From NCBI GenBank assembly GCA_003640385.1, contig RCAB01000093.1:62001-126000 (forward strand): a DNA stretch of 64,000 nt, given 5' to 3'. Origin of the DNA: Setaria digitata (taxonomy: Eukaryota > Nematoda > Chromadorea > Rhabditida > Setariidae). A program made the translations under genes and the position numbers. Shown piece after piece: positions 49,105-62,086 of this stretch. The first letter of the stretch is position 1. Each line of letters begins with the position of its first letter. Under the pieces are notes generated by a model that saw only the letters and a list, made by a program, of their open reading frames with translations, searched no databases and was not told where the DNA came from.

Positions 49105-52100
49105 ATATTTGAATCAAATCTATATAATAATGAAGAAGAACGAAATTCAACGAATATTACATCAAAGAACTGTCAGATCGATCTTGCCAACAACGATCAA
49201 CTGTTGCATACGGTAAGCATACAGTAACTCTACTGTTAAATTACAGTAGTGTGATAATAATTTGCAAATATGTGATGATATTTCGTCGATCCATTTCCAA
49301 GCTTCTATTATGCATAATATATCTCTACTGAAATTAGTTTTTCATCCCAATGTTTAAATCTCACCAATTAAGTTTTTGATGCAATAATAGAATTATCTCA
49401 TTCAAGTCTGAATGTTCGATACTCATGTTTATTTGCCTTTGCACAAGCTTGCCATTCAAATCTCGCTAACTCCTGCACTCAATATTCAAATTCAGGGATT
49501 TGTAATTTATATCTTGTTACACTGACTAAAAGTATGACGTGCGGGGTCATTCGACTGTTGTATTTAGCTTTCCAAAAGTTTATTGTTCAGATTTTCTCAT
49601 TTAACTCTGTTTATTCAAATTCCACTTAACTTTTCAAAACTTTTTATTTTCTTCGACTTCTAATTATACAATTAAGAGGAAGAAATGCAGAATAATCAAT
49701 ACTTCAACTCCTATATTTGATTAGCCACACACGTTTTTCACGTTTTTTAACGGTTAAACCTATGAAATCCCCCATGAAATCGCAATAGTTTCAACTGCTA
49801 AATTTATTATTTGCATCATCAAATTTCATGTGCTTTTAAATATAATTTTCTTTATAAACTTCCGCAATAATTAAAAAAAAAAAATTAAAAAAACGAAAGG
49901 GAACTCAACCTGTGCAAAAACTATCTTAGGTATTATCAAATAAAACATGCGTAGCACAGGCTTTGGGAGATTTTTTTTTGCAGATGTTTTATATTATCTA
50001 TCTATCGGGGCAATATTTTGTTTCAGTAAGTAACATTGTTTTTAGTTGAATTTACAATGCCTGAAGGAATTTAATTCTTGAAAATGGGTGATAAATATAA
50101 AAAGATAATTTATTTGCTGCCTACTGTCTTAAAAAAAGTTTTTTTATTCCATTTTAATGATACAAAACTTACGAAAATGTTTTGTTTTCAACACTCATAG
50201 TTTTTTCTTTTCAAGTTATCACTCCCAAAGTTTTCATTATCATTTCAGTAGCACTGATAGTTTGATATTTATATGAGAAACAATCAAACAATAAAATGTC
50301 AAATATATCACATCGATAAATTACATCTGGTGGGAAATATGGTAGAAAATGAAATATTTAGGAGGTCGTAAATGCATTCATCCCATTATTGTTATAATTG
50401 ACCTTAGACATAATACATCGAATTCCTGGTTATTGTCTTATCTTTAATTTTCTTTTTCTCCTTTCATTTATTTATCTCTTCCAATCACTTACTTATCTCT
50501 TCTGTTGTGGTTCCTGTTCTAAAAGAATTCTTTTAATCAATTTCATCAAAATTTCATTTTATCCGACCAAATTTCACTCTGTTTTTTTGCAACATAATTA
50601 TTTGAAGAATATTCATATATATTTATGTTTATAAAATAACTTGAATTATTTTCGTACATTTTCATAATTAAGTAAACTTACATTTTGATTTTTAATTTAA
50701 TCAGTAAATCGATGAATTATATGCATATATATATATATATTACAAAGATATTGAAAAATGAAAGCTACAGGGATGGTTGGAAGAAGCAAAAAAAGGATAA
50801 ATAAATTTGCCCAGATATCAATTCAGAAACACTGCGGTTATCAGAGTGATAAGGTGATAACTAATCACCTTATCATGCGATGGACAGATTAGTTGTAATA
50901 TCAACACACACAGACACACAGAAATATACAAAGAAGGGTCAATAGTAGAAGTCAGACGACACATTTCAGTTTGAAGTTGGTTATAATTTATCCATTTAAA
51001 TTTTATTGGAATCATAAAATCCGAAGAGGAGAATCACTGAGATTGGGAAGAAAATCAATGAAAGTTATAAAATGATTTGGGATAAATAAACTTGAGTGAT
51101 CTTAAAAATATAATGAAAAGCATGATTTTGAACAGTCCCAATAAGTGTATTTTCAATTACTGCACACCTTAATTAGCTTCGAATCAATTCTCAGCAGTAG
51201 TAGTCCAAGTTTTAGCAATTTTCACAGTAATATTTCTGGAGAGTTTTATCTCGCTCATTCGAGAAACGAAAATCTTGCGAATATTAGTGATTGATTTTGG
51301 TGATGAACATTCCCAGACATTTTGTTTTCTCTGATGTTTCACTGTGGAACAATTCATTCTGACTGAACTTTTGTAGCAAGAGTCGTCAACAGATTACTTT
51401 AATGGATCGACTGTGAAAGGATTGAAGGAAAGAAGACAAGGGAATTTAGAAACATTGCCAATCGAAAAAGCACAAAATAGTAAAACACCAATGTACAAAA
51501 GGTTTTCTTTTTGTTCACTTGCAAATTTCAGAATTAAAAATTTTGTAGGACAGCAATTTTCAAATTTTCTTACAAGCAAAGCTTGAAGTACGTTTTGTTG
51601 GAAGATCAAACATGGTGTACTGCTTAATTTGTGACTTATTATATAATTCATTAAGTATCTAAATAATTATTCCAATATTCAATTGTCTGGTGCTGGCAGG
51701 TAATAGTTAATAGTCTTAATTAAAATCGGCTTACTTTTCGATGTATATAATTATAATCAGCATAATTTTTGGATGCAGTTAAGATTATTACTGTAAAATC
51801 TTTCTGGAGTTAAAAAATTCTTAACCAAAAAAAGGTCTTATAGTAACAACTTCAAATTGTAAACTATTACTAATGATTCTTAAGTAAATTTAGATTGAAC
51901 TTGACTCATCCGAAGTCTACTATTCTTAATAGGAATATGCAAGCAGATGTGTCAGATTGTTGGCGAGCAATTGTACAGAAATACGACAATGATCATTCCA
52001 AGATTGGACTAGAAATTTATGAAGCTAGTTGCTAAATTTGTATTTTTTTTTTCAAATAGATTTTTCAAAGATAAACAATTTTTCGAATTCTAAGCACATC

Positions 52101-53106
52101 TTTAAACCGTTGACTTGATAATATTAGTCAAACTTTGAAATTTTGATTAATCGGGATAGTAATGAACGAATCATTGTAATTTCCTTTGCAGAAAATTTTT
52201 AAAGTCTGTCCAGAACTTCGAAATGTCTTTCGAATACCTTCTGAAACGGTTGATCTTAATGATCATGTGCCATTTCATCGATCCAGTAAACTTTTCGCAT
52301 CAATGATCGACCTATGTATCAGAAATATTCACGCATTAGAAGCCGAAATGGACACTGTCTTAGTGTGTTTTTTAGTCTTAATAAATGATTAAAATTTGTT
52401 ATAAATTAAGTGAGGCCGATTTTTTCTCTTTTTTTTTGAATCTACCTGGTGACAGGTAACGAATTAATAATTTTGTGTAAAATCATGCATTTATTTAATT
52501 CCTTTCCCTTTCTTTTCCTTCCTTTCCTGCTCTTGTATTTTTTTTTTGCAACTTTCAAATGCTAATAGTCAAATGTTGGCATTTTAATTATCTCACTTTG
52601 AAATATTTAATGGACTCATGGAAGAAACGAATTTAATTTTTTAATCTCGACTAAATCTGAACTTTAATTATAAAGTAGATTAGTTGCATGTCTAGAGAGA
52701 TTTGTTGATGAATAGAGATCGATTAATATTTCTGCTTACTGCTATCAAAAATATTTCATTAATATTTAGAAGTTTTAATCAATTCAAAATTTTCAAAAAT
52801 CTCAAAAAATTTCAAATTAATTAATTCGAAGCACTTATTTTTCAGATCATATATGGTCGTCGACATTATCGTCGCCGAAAGCAAGGTTTTCGTGTGTCAT
52901 ATTTTGCAGTTTTTGAGAAATGCGTATTAGATTTCGTGAGTGATAATATTTCGGATGATCAGAAAAAGTCGAAACTATTGGAAGGATGGTACTTGATAAT
53001 TTCGTACATCAGAAATAAAATGACTTGTGGTGTTGAGCTGGAGAAACAGAAGGAATGGGAAACAGCAAAGGTCAAAGCTTCAAGTTTAAAATTTGAAATT
53101 AATTAA
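49012..53106 (+). CDS. Globin with N-myristoylation motif and repeat-built N-terminal extension
   Basis: Exons 49012-49212, 51916-52023, 52192-52362 and 52846-53106 join in phase to 246 residues. Globins bind haem; nematode globins include membrane-tethered, probably redox-sensing neuronal types. The fold is seen as helix A-B (CWRAIVQKY...SKIGLEIYEKIF), the CPELRNVF turn, helix E (FHRSSKLFASMIDLCIRNI), GRRH with the F8 proximal histidine, and helices F-H. The usual distal E7 histidine position appears to be serine. MGNIYGTM at the start fits the N-myristoylation pattern (Gly-2, Gly-6). Residues 3-67 are charged, with a 20-residue duplication, and a polar tail of about 25 residues follows helix H. 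Intron 2 begins with GC (GCTAGT at 52024). The 5' edge of exon 2 is uncertain, and another exon may lie in the 2.7 kb intron 1. Confidence 0.78.
50847..50875. repeat. Perfect 12-bp inverted repeat in globin intron 1
   Basis: TGATAAGGTGAT, loop AACTA, ATCACCTTATCA. It carries TGATAAG, a perfect GATA-factor site (HGATAR), in both orientations. Such paired GATA sites are common in nematode intestinal enhancers. Confidence 0.7.
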
Positions 53107-56100
53107 CTATTGTTTTGAATCGCACTAAATAACTGTCAGTTAAAAATTGAACTTGCTAAACATACTGTGACTGTACAAAATATATGAGATATTAATTAGT
53201 ATTATTTATGTTAATTTTTAAAATTGTGAAATTTCGAAATAATCATCGCTATTTTAATTATCACCCATTCGTCAGTTGTTTATATATATGTATAAACAGG
53301 CAATCATCCTCTCCTTTTTATCACTTTCCTTCTCATTTCGTATTTATATAATTAATAAAATCATTCTTCACAATTAGTATATATGTTTAAGACTGATATC
53401 ATTTTTTGCCGCTAATTTCTAAATTTTTTTAAAAAATCTTTTAAATTTTTTTAAATTCAATTATTTAGGCGTATCGTTTTATTCTACATTTAGATTCTAT
53501 GAAGTTGAGCTTATTGTTCAATTAATATTGAATTTTTGACTTGATAATTACTGACAACAATTATCTTGAATACTTATTGCTAGAGGAAAAAGAAAACTGC
53601 CAACATTCCACATATAGTTTTTGTGTCGTGTGTCGCACTATTTCCCAGTCTGTGAATTTCAATTTTCAATTTGTTAAGACTGGAATTCATTATTTTACAA
53701 GTCAGTTAGAATTAAAATTCAAATTAATCAGCTCATGCGTTTCATAGTGTTTGATGTACATTATAACGGAATGAATTAAACTTTTCTAATAAAATTATGG
53801 AATTATATCTCTGCATAAGAAAAAAAATATTTCATAAATGATTAAAATGAAACTGTTCAATTATACAAATTTACAATTATGAAAGTTATTTTTCGTCTAT
53901 ATTCATTATAAAAAGAAAGCTTATTATTTAAATGACTCGAATCGATTCATTCTACTCGGGAATCGGAATCCGGTTTTGAAATAGATATCATGGTAGGCAT
54001 AACAGGAAAATTGAGTTGACCTGTTTGTATCTTTGCACTTTACTTTTTTCTCACTTCTTGATTCATCATTTCATCATTATTGTTTCTTATTACTGGTTCA
54101 CAAGATCGGAAAAAAGGAATGCTAAATTTTTGGGTCAAAATTTTTTTGTTTTTTCTTTTCTCTCAAACTTTAGCCGAACTAATGAAGTTGGCCTAATTTC
54201 ACGCAATTTTTTTCATCATCATCATTATTTCATGTAAAACAATAATGAAATTTTTTTCATTCGAAAGGGAAACGCTTTAAAACAAGTTTTCGGCCAATTT
54301 AATTCTCGCACATTTCAAGAATAATTGTTTCAATTCGATCAATATTGCTATACTTTAACACTGTCCCGTTTCTATCGTTCATTTCTTTTTTCTTTGTAAT
54401 AATTTCTGAACTGAAATGCTGCACTTTCTTTACGATCAAAATAATAAAAAAATAAAAGGAAAAAAGGAAAAAGGAAGAAATTAATCCTAATTTTACTTCA
54501 GATCCAACGGGAAAAGTACACATTTTCGAATGAAAACGAATCGATGGAAAGTAATTTCCAGAAAGTAACATATCGATAAGAACTGCTCATTAATTGCTTA
54601 ATGATTCGAAACTATCTGTCGTAAATTAAACTGTTTTCGAAAATATTTGTCATCCATTCTTTTTGATAATTCATTCGCGTGTAACTTTCCTTTCAATTGA
54701 GTATTTAAGAATATATTTTAAAACTTCTATCTTATTTCACAGTAAACGGCTATTTATTGCCATCATTTTACATGATATTTCTTGTTTTATATTGCCATTT
54801 ATTAATGAATAAGTTAGAAAAAAAGCGAATAGAATTTATTAAATAATTTAAAAAATGAAATGATATTGCAAATCATTACTAACGTATATAAAATAATAAT
54901 AAAATTTACTTCCAGGTAAACTTCTATCAGCTTGAATTGCCAACGATGACATAGGAAAGCATTGAAATTTAAAGGTTAAGTAAATGGTATCGTGAAATTG
55001 CAATTGAAATTTAAATGAAAAATTCTTATTCTCTACTTTATTATCCAACTAAAATCAAAAACAATGAACAAGAAGTGTTCATTTGAAGTATTACATAGTG
55101 TTCGTGTCACACGAAAAGTACCAAATTTAAACAATTTTCATTATCTCTATTAAAGAAACAAAAAAAAGAAAAGAATGGAGAGGAATTATTTCAGTGACCA
55201 TTCAAAGCTCCGCTTTCCTTTTCCATCATTAATTTCAATTTAAATTTATATTTGCATGGCATCTTAAAAAAAAGACAAAAACCACAACAGATTTTTTGGT
55301 TTTCTTATCATTGTTTTAAAAAAGATAGATATAAATGAAATAAAAATAAAAATTGAAAGTTAGAAAATCAAGAAAAAATGAACTACCAATAAAGAAACAT
55401 TTGAGGAATCTTTTTAAGTTACTGTTCCCATGAGAAGATTTCAAGTAGATAAAAGAGATAAAATAAATGATAATGGCGATGATAAGGAAAAGAGACAAAC
55501 CACTTGCAGTAGCAAATGGTCATTTTCATTTGTTGTCATTTACTATAGAAGTGGATGACAATTTAGGTGAAACCATTTCATTTTAATTACGATTCTCCTC
55601 TACATTTTACAATATAAATAACGGCATAATAACAAAGAAATCAGTTATTGTGCCATTTATTTTTTTTGTTATGCAAATTAAAGAGTTTCCTTTTCAAGAG
55701 AAAAACTCAATTAATACTAAAATTTAAACAATTTCTTCATGCAACAAATACATTTCTTGCAACTGATCTGTCAGTATTTTATCAATTAATTAATAATTTT
55801 TAATATTTTCAAACAGTACAAAACATTTTTCAACATTTAAAACATTTCGGAATGCATATATTATGTACATTCAAGAGCTCACTGAAATATGAATCTAAGT
55901 TCCTTTAAATGCATCAGCTGCTACCAACTCGTTTAGTCGTTATCATTACTGATAAAGCTGCTGAAACTCTTGAAAGCGGAATAAGCTGTGCTGCCGCACG
56001 GCTAAACTACTCAATTTCCAAACTGAATGAAATTATTCAAGAATGAAATTTTGAATCAAATAATTAACTTGTCAGTGCTGCCGTTAGCAAGGTGTATCGA

Positions 56101-57690
56101 ATATTATTATTACTATTAACGTAATGAAATATCACAAATGATTGATTTGGTTATAATTTCCTGAAATTAAGAAGTTCTAATTAAGAACGACATTTCGTTG
56201 TCTTACAAAGATGTAATAAATTGTCTCTGCAACAACTTTAGTGGCACATTTTTTGCTCTGTAAACTTCGAGTAATAAAAAGAATAAAAAGAGAAAGCTTC
56301 TTCTGCTTAATTCTCTTGCTATCTACCTGTCGATCGCTTCCTTGAAAAAGTTCAATTAACTACTGAATGAATTATGAGATAATACATCAATTCCCTGGAT
56401 GATTTATGATATCCAATGCTTCTATCGTTTTCGAAAGTTATTTAGACATTATTTTTAAATGACGAAATGGTAATATATTGTGCGTGATAAAAGGAAATTA
56501 TTTAAAATTAATTTAACAAAATATATGACATCATGCAATATCAAATAGTCTGTAGTATGATATATGATTAAAAAAAAAGAATTAAATAGAAAGGAAGTAA
56601 AAAGAATAACTGATTTGTGATTGTGCAATATCAGTTTTTTTTTTCTCAAAAACTTTGATCATGCTTTATTTTTAACCGCTTGATCTAGAACAGGTCAGCG
56701 TTTTATACATTGATTTTAGTTATGTGTTCTTTGTAATCAAATTCATCAAAAAATCTTAATTCACTCCTTCTCATTAAAGTTTTAATTAAAATATGCAAAA
56801 AAAAAGAATCAAGTTAGATGCATTTTAGCTTAGAAATTTAGCAGTTTGTGAGTAAGTTGGTATGAATGGCTATTGAGGATTACAAAGATTTTTCTGCATG
56901 ATATTAGAACTTTAAACTAATTAAAATTTTAAGGCTAGAAACAAATAAAATGTTTGCACTTCAAAAAATAGCAATTGAAAGTTCTTGCTCACTCAACTTC
57001 GATATATGGATGAAATTTAGGAAGGAAAGAGAGTGATAAGGTTCAAATAATCCTTCTGAAGTGTTCTTGTAGGAAAATCTATAGGAAACATAACTCCTTT
57101 AATGCTAAATTAGCATCAGTAAAACTGTCAAATGTTTTTTTCGTACCTTATTCACTAGCTAAGTTTATTTAAAATTTTACTTTACTCGATGAATGCTTCG
57201 TTTAAAGTCCAGCGAAAAAGATTAAAATTTTCAAATTTTGTACATTTTAGACCAGTGGAAAGATCGAAGAAAGTGAGTGGATTAAATGAGGTACTAGATG
57301 ACATTGTAAATTATATTTATGAAGGAAATTAATTCTCATGTTTTGTGGTCTCTTTCAAATTTGCTTTTCGAAGAAAATCGAAAATCAAAATTTAGAATTT
57401 CAAAAAATTCCAAGTTTCTCATTTTCTGCTTTTACAAGAATATTTTTGAAATAAGCTGATGACCTTCCGAATTCAACAAAAAGTAAGGAAGAAATATTTG
57501 AAAATCGTAAACCGATAATTTAATATAAACTGACACATTTTGCATTAAAATTGGGAAACTTTTAGATGATTATTGTTGGAATGACGAAAATGCTACCACA
57601 TTTTCCAATTTCCTTTCTTAGTTAATCCTGATTTCGGCATATCCAGTTCAAGACTCCTTTCTCTTCTCTCCTAACCTATCTCCCAGAAAA
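53107..57690. other. Intergenic region between globin and cuticlin genes
   Basis: This 4.6 kb AT-rich stretch has no supported gene. Open frames are phenylalanine/isoleucine-rich and low in complexity. An AATAAA at 53354-53359 may end the globin transcript. Confidence 0.55.
53354..53359 (+). terminator. Candidate poly(A) signal for the globin
   Basis: This AATAAA lies about 250 bases past the stop codon at 53104-53106. Confidence 0.35.
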
Positions 57691-57903
57691 GACCCCGCCT
57701 TTTGCGGGAGTGGAGAAAATTTGACGAGAAACTGATTGCATCGGAACTTTCATCCTTTATTCCACCTGTATTTTCCCAAAAACAGGATAACGGTGACCTC
57801 CGCCGCTATAATCTGTTTGAAAAAGGAAAATCGGGAGATCTTCTTGATGCTCATCGTAGAACGTACGCTACGTATCCCCCTCCCCTCGAGGCTTATATAA
57901 AAA
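57690..57903 (+). promoter_or_regulatory. Cuticlin promoter region with TATA box
   Basis: A canonical TATATAAAAA stands at 57894-57903, directly after a GC-rich run (CCCCTCCCCTCGAGGC). The preceding 200 bases are much richer in G+C than the flanks and hold GGTGACCTC at about 57790, which contains the nuclear hormone receptor half-site AGGTCA in reverse. Nematode cuticle genes are controlled by moulting-cycle nuclear receptors, so this fits. The region is also one open frame of 77 codons on +, starting only from TTG and ending at a stop near 57935, so a coding exon cannot be fully excluded. Confidence 0.5.
57694..57708. repeat. GC hairpin CCCGC-CTTTT-GCGGG
   Basis: A perfect five-base GC stem with a five-base loop, unusual in this AT-rich window, stands about 190 bases upstream of the cuticlin TATA box. 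It may be part of the promoter. Confidence 0.5.
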
Positions 57904-57950
57904 GAAATTTCACAAACAATCATCATTTGTTGTAACACCTTAATTTGATA

Positions 57951-57971
57951 CTCTCTCTCTCTCTTTCTCAG
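57951..57971 (+). promoter_or_regulatory. Strong pyrimidine-tract acceptor, candidate spliced-leader addition site
   Basis: A CT-rich run ending TTTCTCAG lies 70 bases past the TATA box and 261 bases before the cuticlin start codon. No upstream donor is visible. In nematodes an acceptor in this position commonly receives a trans-spliced leader, which would make the sequence from about 57925 to 57971 a very short outron. Confidence 0.4.
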
Positions 57972-58232
57972 CAACGTAAACAACTATATTACTGCTTCTG
58001 TTATCATTACTGATATCATTATCATTACTGTCACTGCTACTATTTTAGAAGTATAAAAGCAGTAGCAGTTTACACTCCATATGCATTTCATATCTACTGT
58101 AGGCATCATCGATAGCAACGTGATATATATTTATCATTAATTCTATTATCAAACTATTATTATTATTGTTATTAAGCGCTATTCCTGCAAGGGATCACTG
58201 ATAATCATTACTGTTAATATCAGACGTTAATA

Positions 58233-60668
58233 ATGATATCAGCAGTAGTAACAGTGCACTTTCCACTATCATCACTATTCCATTTGCTATCTGCACTTTT
58301 TTACCTGAGTTGCGTATCAGCGATTCCGATTGATAATGGTGTCGAAGGTGAACCTGAAATAGAATGTGGCGCTACTGCCCTAACGGTCAATTTCAATACA
58401 AGAAATAAATTTGAAGGCCATGTATACGTAAAAGGACTTTACGATCACGACGAATGTCGTTCAGATAGTAGTGGACGTCAGGTCTGAGTTTTTTTTTTTT
58501 CATTTCCTGATATTTCAATAGACATTTCTTGAATTAAATTTTCATATTCTCAACAAATTTTTTCCTCTTAATGGCTTCTTTTAATTAGTCAGGAATTATT
58601 TCAATTAACCATTTTATATTATCTGTTTCAGATTGTAGCTGCAGTATTGTTCTTCCAAACTATAGTATCAAGATTAAATTTAGGATAATTATGGTTGCTA
58701 TTTATTAATTTTATCACAGAGAATGGGTGAAAATGGGTTTTTGATTGTTCAGTATAGTATTTCCCACAGAAGAATTGATTGCAAACAGTTAGACTGGACT
58801 GTAACCATTGATATCGTCTTATCATTATTATCACTGAAAATTTTATCGTAATTTTCTGATACCACCATTTTTGTTATTTTCATTGATAATGTCATTTTCT
58901 TCATTATTAGGATTTCATGACTGTTTTTTTACTTCATGATTTCTACAACTTTATTTTCACAATTGCATTCCCATATCTCACTCACAAAGCATGTTAATAT
59001 TATTTTTGATTCCCTGAAAATGATGATTAATTTAACTGGTGTCAACTGAAATCCATACTTCTTTTGCTTTTACGATAAAAAAAAAGAAACGTTTTCCCTA
59101 ATGCTATATTTTATACTATATTTTATCCTAATTAATTAAAAACTCTTCTCTTTTCCCAAATCGTTTTTTTCTAGGCAGCATGCGAAAATTTTGAAAAGTT
59201 TAAATTCAAAATTTTCCTTGCATTTTAGTAAATGGTAAGAATCTGCTATGAAGTAGTACAACCTTAACATAAGCTAAAGACAAAAGCCAAATGAAACTAA
59301 ACATATTAAAGCTCTGAAATAGTAATTTGGCACTAGCACGAAGAAGATTTAAGAAGAAGAATTATATTTTTCAGGTGGCAGGAATCGAAGTACCTATTGA
59401 TTCATGTAATGTCGAACGATCGCGATCGCTGAATCCCAGGGGCGTATTCGTAACAGCTGTAATTGTTATCACCTTTCATCCGAAATTTCTCACTAAAATA
59501 GATCGAGCCTATCGTGTGCAATGTTTTTATATGGAAGCTGATAAGACTGTTAGTACACAGATTGAAGTGTCCGAAATGACCACTGCATTTCAGACACAGG
59601 TGGTACCAATGCCCGTATGTCGATATGAGGTATGAAATTATCACTCATTAGAGGTAGTTTTAAAAGATCATTTTTAATTCCGGTGAAAAGCATTTTTTGG
59701 AGAAAAATTTTTTAAGATTCTGGAAGGTGGTCCATCTGGAACACCTGTTCGGTATGCAATGGTCGGTGATCATGTGTACCACAAATGGACCTGTGATTCG
59801 GAAACGACGGATACATTCTGTGCACTAGTACATTCCTGTGTTGTTGATGACGGGAAAGGTGACACAGTACAGATTCTGAATGAAGACGGCTGTGCTCTCG
59901 ATAAATACCTGCTCAATAATTTGGAATATCCAACAGGTGAAGCAGGAATTTGTCCATTCAATTTCCTCTAAGTTTTTCCCGGACAAATTAAGGAAATAAA
60001 TTTCAATCGATAGCTCCATGAATAGGAGGAAATTTGCAGATCTAATGGCCGGTCAAGAAGCTCATGTTTATAAGTATGCCGATCGATCAGAGCTTCATTA
60101 TCAGTGCCAAATTAGCATAACAATTAAGGAGCCAAATATTAATTGTCCTCGACCACAATGTTCAGAACCTCAAGGATTTGGTGCTATAAAATCCGCTTCT
60201 GCACCGGCTCCAGAAGCTTCCGCACTATCACCGCGAACAATTCGATTGATCAAAAAACGATCTGTTAATTATGATAATATTGTGGATGTAAGCAACAGTT
60301 TTAGCGCAATTGATATAAGTGAACAGGTTTGTTTGATTATTTCTTTTGAGTCAACCTTAGTGTTGAGTCAAACTTTTCCTTTCAAATTTTAAGTCTTCTC
60401 TTACCGAAATTTACAATCATCATCACTAACTGATAATGAAGTTGAATCTCAGGATCCAACCCTGTCGCCAGATCATCTTTCTCGACATCGATCACGAGAA
60501 ACGGTCCATCAGTCAATTATACCTCTGTATAATCAACCTAGTGGTACCTTCTGTATTGCATCACATAATATTTTACTTATTACTTTGTTTGGTGCTGCTA
60601 TATTAGTCGTTGTCTGTGTACTTTTCATCATTTTTATCATTAATTCCAACAATAATTCTAAATTATGA
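58233..60668 (+). CDS. cut-1-like: CUT-1-like cuticlin with ZP domain, five exons
   Basis: Exons 58233-58481, 59375-59629, 59717-59936, 60040-60326 and 60453-60668 join in phase to 408 residues. Cuticlins are insoluble cuticle proteins secreted by the hypodermis; CUT-1 relatives form cross-linked ribbons below the alae. Visible parts are a signal peptide (about 1-30), the mature start DNGVEGEPEIECG, a full ZP domain with its regularly spaced cysteines to about residue 290, the CUT-1 signatures HKWTCDSET, NLEYPTDLMAGQEAHVYKYA and CSEPQGFGA, a basic cleavage site IKKRS (312-316), and a C-terminal membrane helix (about 377-400). The ZP part is closely similar to nematode CUT-1 proteins, while the Ala/Pro-rich linker is short. 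ZP proteins are released at the basic site before polymerising, which fits this layout. Orthology to cut-1 itself, against a paralogue, is not proven. Confidence 0.93.
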
Positions 60669-62014
60669 AGTTCTTCTGTTCGTTATCATCGAGGATTCCT
60701 AGTGATTTCAGACTTCGTAGCACTAATAAGTTTTAGTGATTTTAAGTCTAGATAGAGATACCAAAACATTTCGAAAAGCTCAGTTTGATATATTTAATGA
60801 GAAAAAATTGAAATTTTAAATAACATGTCACCTCATTTTAGGCTTTGGAATGCCGTAGGTTTTGATGTCTGGTAAACTGAAGCAAAAAAAGCTTCGTTTG
60901 TTTAAAATATTATTTGTTTGTAGGCAGATGACTTGGTATAAGAAATTTTACGAATTCTTCGAGTTCATTTCTTTTCTTTTGAAATTAAATTTTCGGCTTA
61001 CATTTCTAAGAAGCTGCGAACTGCAGGATGTGCTCAATATTTGTGCAAAAAATATTGAAAAATTACTTTTGCACAATAGCTGTATCTTCAGTTTCATTGA
61101 TATCTTTCATATCAGTCATTATCAGTTTGTTAATTAGATATACGTTTCTTCTCGATGAAATCATTCTTTAATTCCTGTATATCTTATTTAAAGATGTGCC
61201 TTATTGCCTATTTATTTCTTTCATGCCTAATCTGCTCTAAATAATCAGAGGTTCTTGTTTTTTGTCACTACAAAGATGAGGGATTATGATTAGAAATTAT
61301 AATATCGCCTATCATTTAAATTCATTTTTTTAAACTTTCTAGCATATTTTAATTGATGAATAAATGGAATTTTCATATGTTACTAACGTTCAAAAGTAAT
61401 TTTTAAAAAAAGACGGAAATTAAAAAAAGTAATTTTCTTCCAGAAAATTGTATTTTTTAATCCGGCAATTTCCCTTTTCTATGTAATGGAACTTTTTTCT
61501 TGTTGAAGATTTCATTTCGTTCTATTTTTATTAAGATTAAGGAAATATTTCTCTGGTTAACTATAGCTATGCCCGAATTTTCGACAAGTAGATATTTTTT
61601 ACATTTCACCTCTTTCAAGCCACTGATCGTTAGCCACTTTGAATGATAAGTAATATTGACGAATGAAGATATCTATCCCACTGATAGCTGTTTTTTTTTT
61701 ATAATTACTATTGCAAACAGCACTTTCAAGATCAAATAATTTCCCTTTCAATTTAAACATTCCCTGCTATTCATGCTTGGTAAAAGATTTCTCTCATCAA
61801 AATATAAAAGGCCTGCAATTAGTTTTTAATTTCTCATTTTTCCGAATTTAAATAGCACAGTCTACACGATGCTCCTCGTAAATGTTTTTCACTTTTCTGA
61901 ATCTATACTTCCCGCGATCTCACCTAATTCTTCCTTAATCATTTTATTCAAACTTAAACTCCTGGGTAAATCACTTTTCTAGCTTCCTTAACATTTCCAT
62001 ATGAACTTAAATTT

Positions 62015-62086
62015 TTCAAGCTCAACTTCATGAATTTTTGTTAAGCGAAATTCAAGCTCAACTTCATGAATTTTTGTTAAGCGAAA
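62015..62086. repeat. Exact 36-base tandem duplication
   Basis: Two identical 36-base units start at 62015 and 62051. The unit is a multiple of three and keeps a minus-strand frame open (12-residue repeat FRLTKIHEVELE), but that frame has no other gene-like property. Confidence 0.8.
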
